In this document: piece after piece, positions 18,658 to 28,003 of the stretch
How positions within the stretch are numbered: the first letter of the stretch is position 1
Layout: every line of letters begins with the position of its first letter
Assembly (NCBI GenBank): GCA_026394155.1
Contig: JAPKYT010000062.1
Coordinates: 1 to 35,545, forward strand
Direction: 5' to 3'
Source of the DNA: a bacterium
Lineage (GTDB): Bacteria > Electryoneota > RPQS01
Length of the DNA stretch: 35,545 nucleotides
Notes under the pieces: generated by a model
Seen by the model: only the letters and a program-made list of their open reading frames with translations
The model's database searches: none
What the model was told of the DNA's origin: nothing
Made by a program: the position numbers and the translations under genes

Positions 18658-19047
18658 TCAGACGCGGCGGCGTTTGGGAGGACGGCAGCCGTTGTGCGGC
18701 AGCGGAGTCACATCGCGAATGGTCTGAATCTGCAGACCGGACGCGGCCAGCGCACGGACGGCGCCGTCGCGACCGCCGCCCGGACCGCGAACTTCGACCA
18801 CCACCCGCTTGAGCCCGAGGCTCATGGCCGCCTTGGCCGCGCTGTCCGCCGCGAGCTGCGCCGCGAACGGCGTGTTCTTGCGCGAACCGCGAAGTCCCAT
18901 CTTCCCCGCCGACGCCCACGAAATGGTGTTCCCGTAGTTATCGGTGATGGTGATGATGGTATTGTTGAAGGACGACTTGATGTGAGCGACGCCCGTCGCC
19001 TCCACCCGCTCCTTCTTCTTCTTCGTTTCCTTCTTTGCCGTTGCCAA
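18658..19047 (-). CDS. rpsK: 30S ribosomal protein S11
   Basis: '[49 protein letters not shown]', '[18 protein letters not shown]'. Confidence 0.98.
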   Translation of the reverse strand: MATAKKETKKKKERVEATGVAHIKSSFNNTIITITDNYGNTISWASAGKMGLRGSRKNTPFAAQLAADSAAKAAMSLGLKRVVVEVRGPGGGRDGAVRALAASGLQIQTIRDVTPLPHNGCRPPKRRRV

Positions 19048-19089
19048 GCGTAAAATCTCCGGTTACGCGGCCTATGACCCGCCGCCGGG

Positions 19090-19470
19090 CTACTTCTTCT
19101 CGACCTTCTTGTGCTGCACCAGCTGGCCTTTGCGCTTGCCCTTGCGGGTGCGGGCGTTGTTCTTGGTGTTCTGGCCGCGCACCGGCAGACCCTTGCGATG
19201 ACGCAAGCCGCGGTAGCAGCCGATATCCATCAAGCGCTTGATGTTCATCTGAATCTCGCTGCGCAGCGGGCCTTCCACCTTCACATCCGCCACCCGGTTG
19301 CGAATGGCCACCAGCTCGGCGTCGGTGAGCTGATGCGTGCGCTTGTTCAAATCTATCTTGCAGTCGGCCAGAATCCTCTGTGAGAGAGGGCGTCCGATGC
19401 CATAGACGTAGGTGAGCGCGATCTCGATGCGCTTGTCACGAGGAATGTCAACACCGGCTATGCGCGCCAT
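19090..19470 (-). CDS. rpsM: 30S ribosomal protein S13
   Basis: [34 protein letters not shown]...[25 protein letters not shown]. Confidence 0.98.
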   Translation of the reverse strand: MARIAGVDIPRDKRIEIALTYVYGIGRPLSQRILADCKIDLNKRTHQLTDAELVAIRNRVADVKVEGPLRSEIQMNIKRLMDIGCYRGLRHRKGLPVRGQNTKNNARTRKGKRKGQLVQHKKVEKK

Positions 19471-19526
19471 AAGGATTGTGCCTCAAACGAAAAAGTGTCA
19501 GACCGCAAAAAAACGGAAGCGGACTC

Positions 19527-19643
19527 TCAGCCCTGCCGCTGCTTGTGCTTCTTGGAGCGCGTGCAAATAATGTAAACGCGACCTCGACGCCGCACCACCT
19601 TGCAGTGCTCGCACATTTTCTTGACCGAGGTACGGACTTTCAT
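19527..19643 (-). CDS. rpmJ: 50S ribosomal protein L36 (38 aa, zinc-type); below the ORF-track length cutoff
   Basis: Manual translation: [38 protein letters not shown]. Confidence 0.97.
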   Translation of the reverse strand: MKVRTSVKKMCEHCKVVRRRGRVYIICTRSKKHKQRQG

Positions 19644-19682
19644 GGATGCGGTTCCTGTGTCTTCGAAAGAAGGCCGGCGCGC

Positions 19683-19901
19683 TCACTTGTAGCGATAGGT
19701 GATGCGGCCCCGATGCAGATCGTAGGGAGACAGTTCCACGGTGACTTTGTCGCCGGGAAGGATCTTGATGAAGTGCATCCGCATCTTGCCGGAGATGTGA
19801 GCCAGAACCTTGTGTCCGTTCTCCAGCACCACGCGAAACGTCGCGTTGGGAAGACACTCCTCAATCACGCCGTCCACCTTGATCGCCTGCTCTTTGCTCG
19901 T
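19683..19901 (-). CDS. infA: Translation initiation factor IF-1, apparently starting at ACG
   Basis: Codons from 19901: ACG AGC AAA GAG CAG GCG ATC AAG GTG GAC GGC GTG ATT GAG...; aligned to canonical MAKEDxIEVEG..., ACG occupies the start-Met position and yields exactly 72 aa. GAGGAA SD-like sequence at 19907-19912. The ORF track begins at an internal GTG (19877). Confidence 0.93.
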   Translation of the reverse strand, partial: TSKEQAIKVDGVIEECLPNATFRVVLENGHKVLAHISGKMRMHFIKILPGDKVTVELSPYDLHRGRITYRYK

Positions 19902-19919
19902 GGCCGTTCCTCGCTTGCC

Positions 19920-20678
19920 TCAGGGAATCGTCAGTATCTCCGGCTCGCCGGCCGTCACCGCCACCGTGTGCTCGAAATGAGCCGAAGGCTGGCGGTCACG
20001 GGTCAGCACCTGCCACTCGCCGATCATGTCCACCTCGGCCGTGCCGAGATTGATCATGGGCTCGATGGCCAGAGTCATGTTCTTCCGCAAAACGGGACCG
20101 CGGCCGGGGTCGCCGAAATTGGGGATCTGCGGGTCCTCGTGCAGCCGCTGGCCCACGCCGTGCCCCACCAACTCGCGCACCACGCCGCAACCCTGCGATT
20201 CCGCATAGACCTGCACCGCGTGACCGATGTCGGACAAGTGACGGCCGGCGCGCGCCTGCTGTATCGCCAGCTCCAGCGCCTGCTTCGTCACCGCCAGCAG
20301 CTTGCGGCGCGACTCGTCCACCTCGCCGATCGCGTAGGTCCAGGCCGCGTCCACGTGAAAGCCGCGGTAGTAGACCCCGATATCGAGCCCCACGATGGTC
20401 CCCGCCCTCAAAATCTGATCGCCGGGGATGCCGTGCACCACTTCTTCTTCGATGGATAGGCACACCGACGCGGGAAAGGGCACGCCCGCCGCGTTGGGAT
20501 AGTCCTTGAACGACGGCACAGCCCCCGCCGCGCGAATGTGCGCTTCCACCGTCCGGTCAATCTCGCACGCCACCGTTCCGGGAACCATCAGCGGCGCAGC
20601 GACCTCAAAGGCCCGCGCGAGGATTTTCCCACCCTCGCGCATGATCTGCAGTTCGCGGTCGCTCTTGATGACAATCAC
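19920..20678 (-). CDS. map: Type I methionine aminopeptidase
   Basis: 'IVIKSDRELQIMREGGKILARAFE', 'GTIVGLDIGVYYRGFHVDAAWTYAIGEV', 'GHGVGQRLHEDPQIPNFG', 'MTLAIEPMIN'. Confidence 0.98.
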   Translation of the reverse strand: MIVIKSDRELQIMREGGKILARAFEVAAPLMVPGTVACEIDRTVEAHIRAAGAVPSFKDYPNAAGVPFPASVCLSIEEEVVHGIPGDQILRAGTIVGLDIGVYYRGFHVDAAWTYAIGEVDESRRKLLAVTKQALELAIQQARAGRHLSDIGHAVQVYAESQGCGVVRELVGHGVGQRLHEDPQIPNFGDPGRGPVLRKNMTLAIEPMINLGTAEVDMIGEWQVLTRDRQPSAHFEHTVAVTAGEPEILTIP

Positions 20679-21346
20679 GAGAGATCGGGATCCATTCCGA
20701 TCAGAATCCGGGCGAAAACCTCGTTTTCCGTGCCCACGCCCGAAATCTGACGCAGGTTGCCGCCGCGGTGATAGTAGGTGATGAGCGGCGCCGTCTTCTC
20801 TTCATAGACCCGCAACCGCTGCAGCACCGTCTCGGCCAGATCGTCGTCGCGCTGAATGATCTGCGCCTGCCCTTTCGGGCATTTGTGCCGCTCGATGGCG
20901 TCGGGCTGCGACTTCAAATTGAACACCGCACCGCAGGCCACGCAAACGCGACGGGATGAAAGCCGTTCCACGATCGCTTCCCGCGGCACCTCAATCGAGA
21001 TCACACGGGGCGGCGGCAGGTCCAGCTCCTTCAGAAGCTCGTCCAGCGCCTGCGCCTGAGGCACCGTGCGCGGAAATCCGTCCAGAATCGCGCCGCGCAC
21101 CGCGTCGGGTTCCAAAAGACGTTTGCGCACCATGTCCACGATGATGTCGTCGGGAACCAGTTCGCCGCGGTTCATGATTTCCCTGGCCTTGAGCCCAAGC
21201 TCACTGCCCGCCTGAACCTCGGCACGCAAGATGTCGCCGGTGGAGATTTGCGGAATCTTCAGCTCGGCGGCCAAACGCTGCGCCTGTGTGCCCTTGCCGA
21301 CACCCACCGCCCCCAGCAAAATCAGAACGTACTTACTGCTGCTCAT
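20675..21346 (-). CDS. adk: Adenylate kinase with Cys-containing LID
   Basis: 'LLGAVGVGKGTQAQRLAAELKIPQISTGDILRAEV', 'DGFPRTVPQAQALDELL', 'RRVCVACGAVFNLKSQPDAIERHKCPKGQAQIIQRDDD'. Confidence 0.97.
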   Translation of the reverse strand: MSSSKYVLILLGAVGVGKGTQAQRLAAELKIPQISTGDILRAEVQAGSELGLKAREIMNRGELVPDDIIVDMVRKRLLEPDAVRGAILDGFPRTVPQAQALDELLKELDLPPPRVISIEVPREAIVERLSSRRVCVACGAVFNLKSQPDAIERHKCPKGQAQIIQRDDDLAETVLQRLRVYEEKTAPLITYYHRGGNLRQISGVGTENEVFARILIGMDPDLS

Positions 21347-21374
21347 CCCGCCGTCCGCAGACCTTCCTCGCCTT

Positions 21375-22703
21375 TTACATGCGCCGCCGGCCGCGGATGC
21401 GCCCCGATTTCATCAGGCCGTCATAGTGACGCATGACCAGATGCGACTCCACTTGCTGCAAGGTGTCCAAGGTCACGCCGACGACGATGAGAATCGTGGT
21501 CCCGCCGAAAAACGACGCGAAGTTATAGGAAGTGTTGAACTGCGAGACGATAATGGTGGGTATCACCGCGATCAGCGCCAGAGCAACGGCGCCGGGCAGA
21601 GTCACCCGCGACAGAATCGAGTCAATGAAATCCGACGTTTGCTTGCCCGGACGGATGCCGGGAATGAACCCGCCGTTCTTCTTCATGTTGTCCGCCAAAT
21701 CCACCGGATTGAGAACGATGGCGGTGTAGAAATAGGTGAAGAAGACGATGAGGAGGAATTCCAGAGTCAGGTATAAGCCTCCCTGCATCGAGAACACGTT
21801 CACCAGCGCGTCACGCAGGCCGCCTTCGGGAAGGAAGGTGGCCACCGACGACGGAACGAACATGATGGACTGCGCAAAAATGATGGGCATCACGCCCGCC
21901 GAGTTGACGCGCAGCGGAATGTGAGTGCTCTGGCCGCCGTAGGTTTTGCGGCCGATCACCCGTTTGGCGTACTGCACCGGAATCTTGCGCATGCCCTGCG
22001 TAAGCCCCACCACAGCCATGGTGATGGCGAAAAGCATGGCCACAAACAGCAGGTCTACCATGATGTGGCGGGTGCCGGCCGCCACCATCTGCGCTTCCTC
22101 CATGATGGCGTAGGGCAGACGGTCAATAATGCCGATGAAGATGAGCAGCGAGATGCCGTTGCCGATGCCGCGCTCGGTAATCTGCTCGCCCAGCCACATG
22201 ATGAGCGTGGTCCCTGCGGCCAGCGTCACCATGGTCAGGAATCGGAAGCCGAAACCGGGATTGGGCACCACCGGAGCGCCCGACGACGCGACCAGCCGCT
22301 CGAGAAAAATCGAAACGCCGCCCGCCTGCAACGCCGAAATGATGACCGTGCCGTAGCGGGTGAGCTGGTTGATCTTCTTGCGCCCTTCTTCGCCCTCCTT
22401 TTGCAGCTTCTGGAAGTACGGCACCACCGTTCCCATGAGCTGGAAGATGATCGAGGCCGAAATGTAGGGCATGATGCCGAGGGCGAAAATGGTGGCCCGT
22501 TGGAAGGCCCCGCCCACGAACATGTCGTAAAGCCCGAACAGCGTGTTCGCGTTCTGCTGAAAGAACTCCGCCAGCGCGCCGGCGTTGATGCCGGCCACCG
22601 GCACGTGCCCGCCGATGCGGTACACGAGAAAGATGAGCAACGTGAAGAAAATGCGATCCCGCAGCTCGGGGATCTTAAAAACGTTGGTGAAGCGATCTAA
22701 CAT
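21375..22703 (-). CDS. secY: Preprotein translocase subunit SecY
   Basis: 'FKIPELRDRIFFTLLIFLVYRIGGHVPVAGIN', 'LGIMPYISASIIFQL', 'RTYGGQSTHIPLRVNSAGVMPIIFAQS'-type region, 'KKNGGFIPGIRPGKQTSDFI'. Confidence 0.98.
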   Translation of the reverse strand: MLDRFTNVFKIPELRDRIFFTLLIFLVYRIGGHVPVAGINAGALAEFFQQNANTLFGLYDMFVGGAFQRATIFALGIMPYISASIIFQLMGTVVPYFQKLQKEGEEGRKKINQLTRYGTVIISALQAGGVSIFLERLVASSGAPVVPNPGFGFRFLTMVTLAAGTTLIMWLGEQITERGIGNGISLLIFIGIIDRLPYAIMEEAQMVAAGTRHIMVDLLFVAMLFAITMAVVGLTQGMRKIPVQYAKRVIGRKTYGGQSTHIPLRVNSAGVMPIIFAQSIMFVPSSVATFLPEGGLRDALVNVFSMQGGLYLTLEFLLIVFFTYFYTAIVLNPVDLADNMKKNGGFIPGIRPGKQTSDFIDSILSRVTLPGAVALALIAVIPTIIVSQFNTSYNFASFFGGTTILIVVGVTLDTLQQVESHLVMRHYDGLMKSGRIRGRRRM

Positions 22704-23143
22704 CAGGCCGCGACCACCTTGCCGCCCGCTTCCGTGATTTTCTTCTCAGCCGCCGCGGAGACTTTGCACGAGCGAATCTCAAAGGCGCGAACGGCGTCGC
22801 CGGTTCCCAAAATCTTCACCGGCTGCGAAACCCTGCGAATGAGACCGGCTTTCTTGAGCGCTTCCGGTTCCACCACCGCACCCTCGGGAAGCCGCGCCAA
22901 ATCCTTCAGATTCACCACCTGTATCTCGTCGGCCCAAATGTTTTTGAAGCCGCGCTTGGGGAGACGAAGATGCAACGGCTTCTGCCCGCCTTCAAAGCCG
23001 CGCTTCTTGTGCGAGCCGGCGCGCGCCAGATAGCCCTTCTCGCCGCGCCCGGCGCTGCCGCCCAGACCCGAGCTGGATCCGCGGCCGCGGCGCCGCTTGG
23101 GATGGGTTGAACCGGATGCCGGTTTGAGGTTATCGAGAGGCAT
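22703..23143 (-). CDS. rplO: 50S ribosomal protein L15
   Basis: MPLDNLKPASGSTHPKRRRGRGSSSGLGGSAGRGEKGYLARAGSHKKRGFEGGQKPLHLRLPKRGF. Confidence 0.97.
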   Translation of the reverse strand: MPLDNLKPASGSTHPKRRRGRGSSSGLGGSAGRGEKGYLARAGSHKKRGFEGGQKPLHLRLPKRGFKNIWADEIQVVNLKDLARLPEGAVVEPEALKKAGLIRRVSQPVKILGTGDAVRAFEIRSCKVSAAAEKKITEAGGKVVAA

Positions 23144-23147
23144 AGGA

Positions 23148-23336
23148 TTATTCTTCGACTGGTTCCCAACGCAACAGGTGGGAAACCCGGTTGATCATGC
23201 CGCGGGTGGCGGGATTGTCGGGCAACACGCGAGTCTCCTGCAAACGGTGGAATCCCAGCGCCTTCACCGTGAGCTTCTGCGCGCGCGGGCGACGGATGGT
23301 GCTGCGAATCAGCGTGACTTTCAGATTCTTCGCCAT
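23148..23336 (-). CDS. rpmD: 50S ribosomal protein L30
   Basis: MAKNLKVTLIRSTIRRPRAQKLTVKALGFHRLQETRVLPDNPATRGMINRVSHLLRWEPVEE. Confidence 0.97.
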   Translation of the reverse strand: MAKNLKVTLIRSTIRRPRAQKLTVKALGFHRLQETRVLPDNPATRGMINRVSHLLRWEPVEE

Positions 23337-23358
23337 GCGGCCGCTCCCTTCGCCTGAG

Positions 23359-23913
23359 TCAAGTCCTGAAAATTTCGTGAATCGAAACGCCGCGCCGCTC
23401 GGCCGCCATGCGGACGTCGCTCATGCTCTCCAACGCCGCGAACACCGCCTTCACCACGTTGTGCGGGTTGTTGGTGCCCATCACTTTCGTCAGCACGTCG
23501 CGCACGCCCAAACACTCCATGACGAGACGCACTGAGCCGCCGGCGATCACGCCGGTGCCGGCCGAGGCGGGTCTGAGGAAGACCTTCCCCGCTCCGAACT
23601 TCCCGTACACCGCGTGCGGCAACGTCGAACCGACGATGGGGTAGTGCTTCATGGAGCGCTTGGCCTGCTGCGTGGCCTTGGTGATGGAGTCCACCACTTC
23701 GTTCGCCTTGCCCATGCCGTAGCCGACGCGACCCTTGCCGTCGCCCACCACCACCACCGCGTTGAACGAGAAGTTGCGTCCGCCCTTGACCACCTTGGCC
23801 ACGCGGTTGATATTGACCACTTTCTCAATTAGGGCCTCGGCGCCGGCGAAGTCGCTCCCGCTCGAGTCCCGGTCCCGCCGCCGCGGGCCGCGTTCTGTTT
23901 GCTGGTCCATCAC
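23359..23913 (-). CDS. rpsE: 30S ribosomal protein S5
   Basis: '[46 protein letters not shown]'. Confidence 0.97.
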   Translation of the reverse strand: MMDQQTERGPRRRDRDSSGSDFAGAEALIEKVVNINRVAKVVKGGRNFSFNAVVVVGDGKGRVGYGMGKANEVVDSITKATQQAKRSMKHYPIVGSTLPHAVYGKFGAGKVFLRPASAGTGVIAGGSVRLVMECLGVRDVLTKVMGTNNPHNVVKAVFAALESMSDVRMAAERRGVSIHEIFRT

Positions 23914-23919
23914 ACCCTG

Positions 23920-24291
23920 TTAGAATTGAAGACCGCCCTTGCGGGCACCTTCCGCCACGGCCTTCACCCGGCCGTGATAGGGAAATCCGTTGCGGTCAAA
24001 AACGACCTTGCTGATGTTGCGTTCGAGCGCCTTGCGCGCGCACGCCTCGCCCACCAACTTGCCGACGTCCACCGGCTTCAGCTTGGCGGCCTGCTCGCGC
24101 ACACCGGGAGAAAGGGAGGACACGCCGGTGAGCGTTTTCCCGGCCACGTCGTCCACGATCTGCGCGTAAATCTGCCGCATCGAGCGAAAGACCACCAGCC
24201 GCGGCCGTTCGGCACTTCCGCGCACCACCTTGCGGATGTGCCTTTTGCGCCGCAGGCGGCTCTTGAGCTTCTTTTCGAGGTTCGTTGCCAT
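23920..24291 (-). CDS. rplR: 50S ribosomal protein L18
   Basis: 'RRKRHIRKVVRGSAERPRLVVFRSMRQIYAQIVDD...FDRNGFPYHGRVKAVAEGARKGGLQF'. Confidence 0.97.
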   Translation of the reverse strand: MATNLEKKLKSRLRRKRHIRKVVRGSAERPRLVVFRSMRQIYAQIVDDVAGKTLTGVSSLSPGVREQAAKLKPVDVGKLVGEACARKALERNISKVVFDRNGFPYHGRVKAVAEGARKGGLQF

Positions 24292-24323
24292 AGTATCTTG
24301 AAATTTCAGTGCCGCACCGCCGG

Positions 24324-24860
24324 CTACTTGGCCGTCTTGCCGGCCTTGGTCTTGACGGTCTCGCCCACGTAACGCAGACCCTTGCCCTTGTACGGCTCGG
24401 GCTTGCGCACGGCGCGAATCTGGGCCGCCATCAGTCCCACCAGCTCCTTGTCGCAGCCGGATACGACGATACCGTTGGGCCGCGGCACTTCAATCTTCAC
24501 TCCCGCCGGTGCCGCCACGAAGATCGCGTGCGAGAAACCAACGTTGAGCAGGAGTCCGCGCGGCTTGGCCTCAATGCGATAGCCCAGCCCGACCAGTTCC
24601 AGTTCCTTCTTGAAGCCCTCGGTCACGCCCTTGACCATATTGTTGAGCAAAGCCCGGGTAAGCCCGTGCAGAGCGCGATGCTGCTTCTGGTCGGTGGGAC
24701 GCTGAACCGTGATGATGTTGTCGGCGCACTGCACGGTCATGTCGGTATGGAACGTGCGCCGCAATTCACCCTTAGGGCCCTTCACCGTGATGGTGTGGTC
24801 CTCGATCTTGACGTCCACCCCTTTGGGAACCGTGATGGGTGCGCGACCGATTCGTGACAC
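24324..24860 (-). CDS. rplF: 50S ribosomal protein L6
   Basis: 'MSRIGRAPITVPKGVDVKIEDHTITVKGPKGEL...RKPEPYKGKGLRYVGE'. Confidence 0.98.
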   Translation of the reverse strand: MSRIGRAPITVPKGVDVKIEDHTITVKGPKGELRRTFHTDMTVQCADNIITVQRPTDQKQHRALHGLTRALLNNMVKGVTEGFKKELELVGLGYRIEAKPRGLLLNVGFSHAIFVAAPAGVKIEVPRPNGIVVSGCDKELVGLMAAQIRAVRKPEPYKGKGLRYVGETVKTKAGKTAK

Positions 24861-24912
24861 GCTACAATCTCCTCAGAACTCTCTCTTCAATCCTGCGGGT
24901 GGCCGGCGCCGC

Positions 24913-25308
24913 CTACCAGATCTCGGCGATGACTTCGCCGCCCAATCCCTGCCGCCGCGCCTCGTTGCCGGTCATGATGCCGCGCGAGGTGGTCATCAGC
25001 GACACGCCCAAGCCGTTCAGCACGCGCGGAATCTGACGGTTTCCGACGTAGCGGCGCAGGCCGCATCGCGAAATCCGCCGCAACCCCTGAATGGCCGGGC
25101 CCTGTGGATTGTACTTGAGATAAAGGCGCAAATAGCCCTGCGGACCCTCATCCACGTGCACGTAATCGTGAATGAAGTTGCAGTCCATGAGCACCCGCGC
25201 CAGCTCGGACTTGACCCCCGAATAGGGAATGTCCACGCTGGGCTTGCGGATGCGAAGGGCGTTGCGAATGCGGGTTAAAAAGTCCGCGATGGGATCCGTG
25301 GTTGGCAT
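24913..25308 (-). CDS. rpsH: 30S ribosomal protein S8
   Basis: 'MPTTDPIADFLTRIRNALRIRKPSVDIPYSGVKSELARVL...GVSLMTTSRGIMTGNEARRQGLGGEVIAEIW'. Confidence 0.98.
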   Translation of the reverse strand: MPTTDPIADFLTRIRNALRIRKPSVDIPYSGVKSELARVLMDCNFIHDYVHVDEGPQGYLRLYLKYNPQGPAIQGLRRISRCGLRRYVGNRQIPRVLNGLGVSLMTTSRGIMTGNEARRQGLGGEVIAEIW

Positions 25309-25341
25309 ATTGGCTGACGGTTGGCGTTGTCCCGGGTTCTC

Positions 25342-25527
25342 TTACCAGCTGGCCTTGACGATGCCGGGAATCTCTCCGGCCAGAGCCAGCTCACGAAAAC
25401 AAATGCGGCATAAGGCGAACTTGCGCAAAAAGGCGCGCGGGCGGCCGCAGCGGCGGCAACGGTTGTGCACGCGAACGGGAAACTTGGGCTGCTTTTTCGA
25501 CTTGGCGATGAGACAGGTTTTGGCCAT
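25342..25527 (-). CDS. rpsN: 30S ribosomal protein S14, zinc-binding (type Z)
   Basis: '[46 protein letters not shown]'. Confidence 0.97.
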   Translation of the reverse strand: MAKTCLIAKSKKQPKFPVRVHNRCRRCGRPRAFLRKFALCRICFRELALAGEIPGIVKASW

Positions 25528-25555
25528 AACGATTCGTTACCGGCTTGGTCGTCCG

Positions 25556-26296
25556 TCAGGCGGCGTCCGCCACCTGAGTTTGCGTCTCGCGCTTGCGCAT
25601 GGGCAACCCGAGCTCCTTGAGCAGCTCATACGCTTCCACGTCCGTGCGGGCGGTGGTCACGAAGGTCACGTCCATGCCGCGAATTTTGTCCACAGTGTCA
25701 AGGTCAATCTCGGGAAAGATGATCTGCTCTTTGAAACCGACCGTGTAATTGCCGTGGCCGTCGAAGCCCTTGTCGGGCAATCCGCGGAAGTCGCGGATGC
25801 GCGGCGCGGCCGTCGAAATCAGCCGGTCCAGAAACTCCCACATCTGCGTGCGGCGCAGGGTCACAAACGCACCAATGGGCATGCCCACGCGCAGCTTGAA
25901 ATTCGAAATGGCCTTGCGCGCCTTGGACACCGCCGGACGCTGCCCGGTGATGATGGACAAATCCCTCACCACGCTCTCAATCACCTTGGGATTGCCCACC
26001 GCATCGCCCTCGCCCACGTTCACCACGATCTTTACCAGCCGCGGCACCTGCATCGGGTTCTTGTAGTCGAAACGCTTGCTCAGCGCCGGCACCACCTTAG
26101 TCAGATAGTGGGTTTTCATGCGGGCCACATAGCCGGCCGGCAGCGGGGGCCGATTGCCGGCCACCGTCATCGGCCCTTTCTGCCCTTCCTTTCCGCCCTT
26201 CTTGACGGCGGGGGACGCGGGTTTGGCCGGTTTGCCCGGTTTGGCCGGTTTGGCCGGTTTGGCCGACTTGGCCTCTTTCGCCTGTTCAGCGCTCAT
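25556..26296 (-). CDS. rplE: 50S ribosomal protein L5 with ~60-aa low-complexity N-terminal extension
   Basis: Canonical L5 begins near '[40 protein letters not shown]'; preceded by '[42 protein letters not shown]...'. Confidence 0.97.
   Translation of the reverse strand: MSAEQAKEAKSAKPAKPAKPGKPAKPASPAVKKGGKEGQKGPMTVAGNRPPLPAGYVARMKTHYLTKVVPALSKRFDYKNPMQVPRLVKIVVNVGEGDAVGNPKVIESVVRDLSIITGQRPAVSKARKAISNFKLRVGMPIGAFVTLRRTQMWEFLDRLISTAAPRIRDFRGLPDKGFDGHGNYTVGFKEQIIFPEIDLDTVDKIRGMDVTFVTTARTDVEAYELLKELGLPMRKRETQTQVADAA
26220..26273 (-). repeat. 9-bp tandem repeat (ggtttggcc on + strand) encoding (AKP)n in the L5 N-terminal extension
   Basis: Five units at 26220, 26229, 26238, 26247, 26256 (one with a single substitution) plus a degenerate sixth (gacttggcc). 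Confidence 0.9.
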
Positions 26297-26627
26297 CGCG
26301 AATCATCTCGTTGGACACTTTGGCGTAACGCACACGCTGCGCCTTCTCGCCGCCGGTCAGAACCTTGCGGCCGATGCGGGTGGGCTTGCCGCTCTTGGGA
26401 TCAATCACCATGACGTTGGAAATATGAATGGCGCCCTCGCGCGTGATAATGCCGCCTTGCGCGCGGCTCTGCGTGGGACGCTGGTGCTTCTTCACGAAGT
26501 TCACCCCCTCCACCACCACGCGCAACTTATCCGGGTAGACCTTCAGCACCTTGCCGCGCTTGCCGCGGTCGTTGCCGGCGATGACGACTACCAGGTCGTT
26601 CTTCTTGATCTTGAGATGGGCGGACAT
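26286..26627 (-). CDS. rplX: 50S ribosomal protein L24
   Basis: '[49 protein letters not shown]'. Confidence 0.97.
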   Translation of the reverse strand: MSAHLKIKKNDLVVVIAGNDRGKRGKVLKVYPDKLRVVVEGVNFVKKHQRPTQSRAQGGIITREGAIHISNVMVIDPKSGKPTRIGRKVLTGGEKAQRVRYAKVSNEMIRDER

Positions 26628-26652
26628 GACTTTCGCTCAATCGGGTAAGGGA

Positions 26653-27021
26653 TCAGACGACTTCGGGGGCCAGCGACACGATCTTCATGAACTGCTTCTC
26701 GCGCAGCTCGCGGGCCACCGGCCCGAAAATGCGCGTGCCGCGCGGCTCGTTCTCCTTGTCAATCAGAACCACCGCGTTCTCATCGAAACGGATGTAGGAG
26801 CCGTCCTTGCGGCGGACTTCCTTCTTGGTGCGCACCACCACCGCCCGCGACTTCTCGCCCTTCTTCACCGATCCCTGCGGAATCGCGCTGCGGATGGAGA
26901 CCATGATGATGTCGCCCAAGCTGGCCGAGCGCTTGCGGGTGCCGCCGTAGATGCGGAAGCAGCGGGCCTTCTTGGCGCCGGTATTGTCCGCGACGTTCAG
27001 TATCGAGTATTCCTGAATCAT
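26653..27021 (-). CDS. rplN: 50S ribosomal protein L14
   Basis: '[46 protein letters not shown]'. Confidence 0.98.
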   Translation of the reverse strand: MIQEYSILNVADNTGAKKARCFRIYGGTRKRSASLGDIIMVSIRSAIPQGSVKKGEKSRAVVVRTKKEVRRKDGSYIRFDENAVVLIDKENEPRGTRIFGPVARELREKQFMKIVSLAPEVV

Positions 27022-27027
27022 GGCCGG

Positions 27028-27312
27028 CTACTTCTTCTTTTCCACGATCGCCACCAGCCGCCATCGCTTGCGTTTGGAGAGCGGCCGCGTTTCCGTGATG
27101 CGCACGCGGTCCCCGATCTGGCATTCGTTGTTCTCGTCGTGCGCCATGAATTTGTTGGTGCGGCGGATGTACTTCTTGTAGAGCGGATCCTTGACGCGGC
27201 GCTCCACCGCCACCACGATGGTCTTGCGCATCTTGTTGGAAACCACCATGCCCACGCGGGTCTTGCGCAGGCCGCGGGCGGCGCTCGCCGTGCTCGGGTT
27301 GGTCTCGGTCAT
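27028..27312 (-). CDS. rpsQ: 30S ribosomal protein S17
   Basis: '[48 protein letters not shown]'. Confidence 0.97.
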   Translation of the reverse strand: MTETNPSTASAARGLRKTRVGMVVSNKMRKTIVVAVERRVKDPLYKKYIRRTNKFMAHDENNECQIGDRVRITETRPLSKRKRWRLVAIVEKKK

Positions 27313-27551
27313 GCGACGCTCCCTTTGGGCTTGCGAATACCCAACTCGATTTCGCGGATCAGCGTCCGGATCTTCGCGATGTCCCGCCTGAGGGTGCGCA
27401 CCCGCGCCGTGTTGGGAAGCTGACCTGAATCCAACTGAAATCGCAGCGCTTCGAGATTGTCCAGCGAATCGCGCAAACGCTGCTGGAGCTCGAGGAGCGA
27501 CAACTCCTTGAGCTCGGTCATTTTCAGCGGTGCAGCAGAACCTTTCACCAT
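27309..27551 (-). CDS. rpmC: 50S ribosomal protein L29
   Basis: '[57 protein letters not shown]'; actual start may be the internal MTELKE. Confidence 0.95.
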   Translation of the reverse strand: MVKGSAAPLKMTELKELSLLELQQRLRDSLDNLEALRFQLDSGQLPNTARVRTLRRDIAKIRTLIREIELGIRKPKGSVA

Positions 27552-27571
27552 GATAAATCGTATCCGTTCAA

Positions 27572-27991
27572 TTAGGTATGCGTGACCTCGCGCTCGACAA
27601 AACGCGTGCGGATGGGCAGCTTATGCGCCGCCAAACGCATGGCTTGTTCCGCCGTGGCGCGGTCCACCCCTTCGATCTCAAACAGAATCCGCCCGGGACG
27701 GACCACCGCCGCGTAGAATTCCACCGGCCCCTTGCCCTTGCCCTGACGGGTTTCCAGCGGCTTCTTGGTCACGGGCTTGTCGGGAAAAACGCGGATCCAG
27801 ATTTTGCCGCCGCGTTTCACGTGCCGGGTGAGGGCCACGCGCGCGGCCTCGATCTGGCGCGAACTCATCCAGCAGTCGCCCAGCGCCTTCAGCCCGTATT
27901 CACCGAAGGCCACCGTGCTGCCCGCGTAGTCGGAACCTTTGCGGCGGCCGCGCTGCTGCTTGCGGTATTTGAGTCTCTTGGGAGTGAGCAT
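27572..27991 (-). CDS. rplP: 50S ribosomal protein L16
   Basis: '[37 protein letters not shown]...[26 protein letters not shown]'. Confidence 0.98.
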   Translation of the reverse strand: MLTPKRLKYRKQQRGRRKGSDYAGSTVAFGEYGLKALGDCWMSSRQIEAARVALTRHVKRGGKIWIRVFPDKPVTKKPLETRQGKGKGPVEFYAAVVRPGRILFEIEGVDRATAEQAMRLAAHKLPIRTRFVEREVTHT

Positions 27992-28003
27992 GATACGATG
28001 GAA

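Noticed and set aside
26220-26273. CRISPR-like or satellite array
   Set aside because: 9-bp in-frame codon repeat (AKP) within rplE, no spacers.
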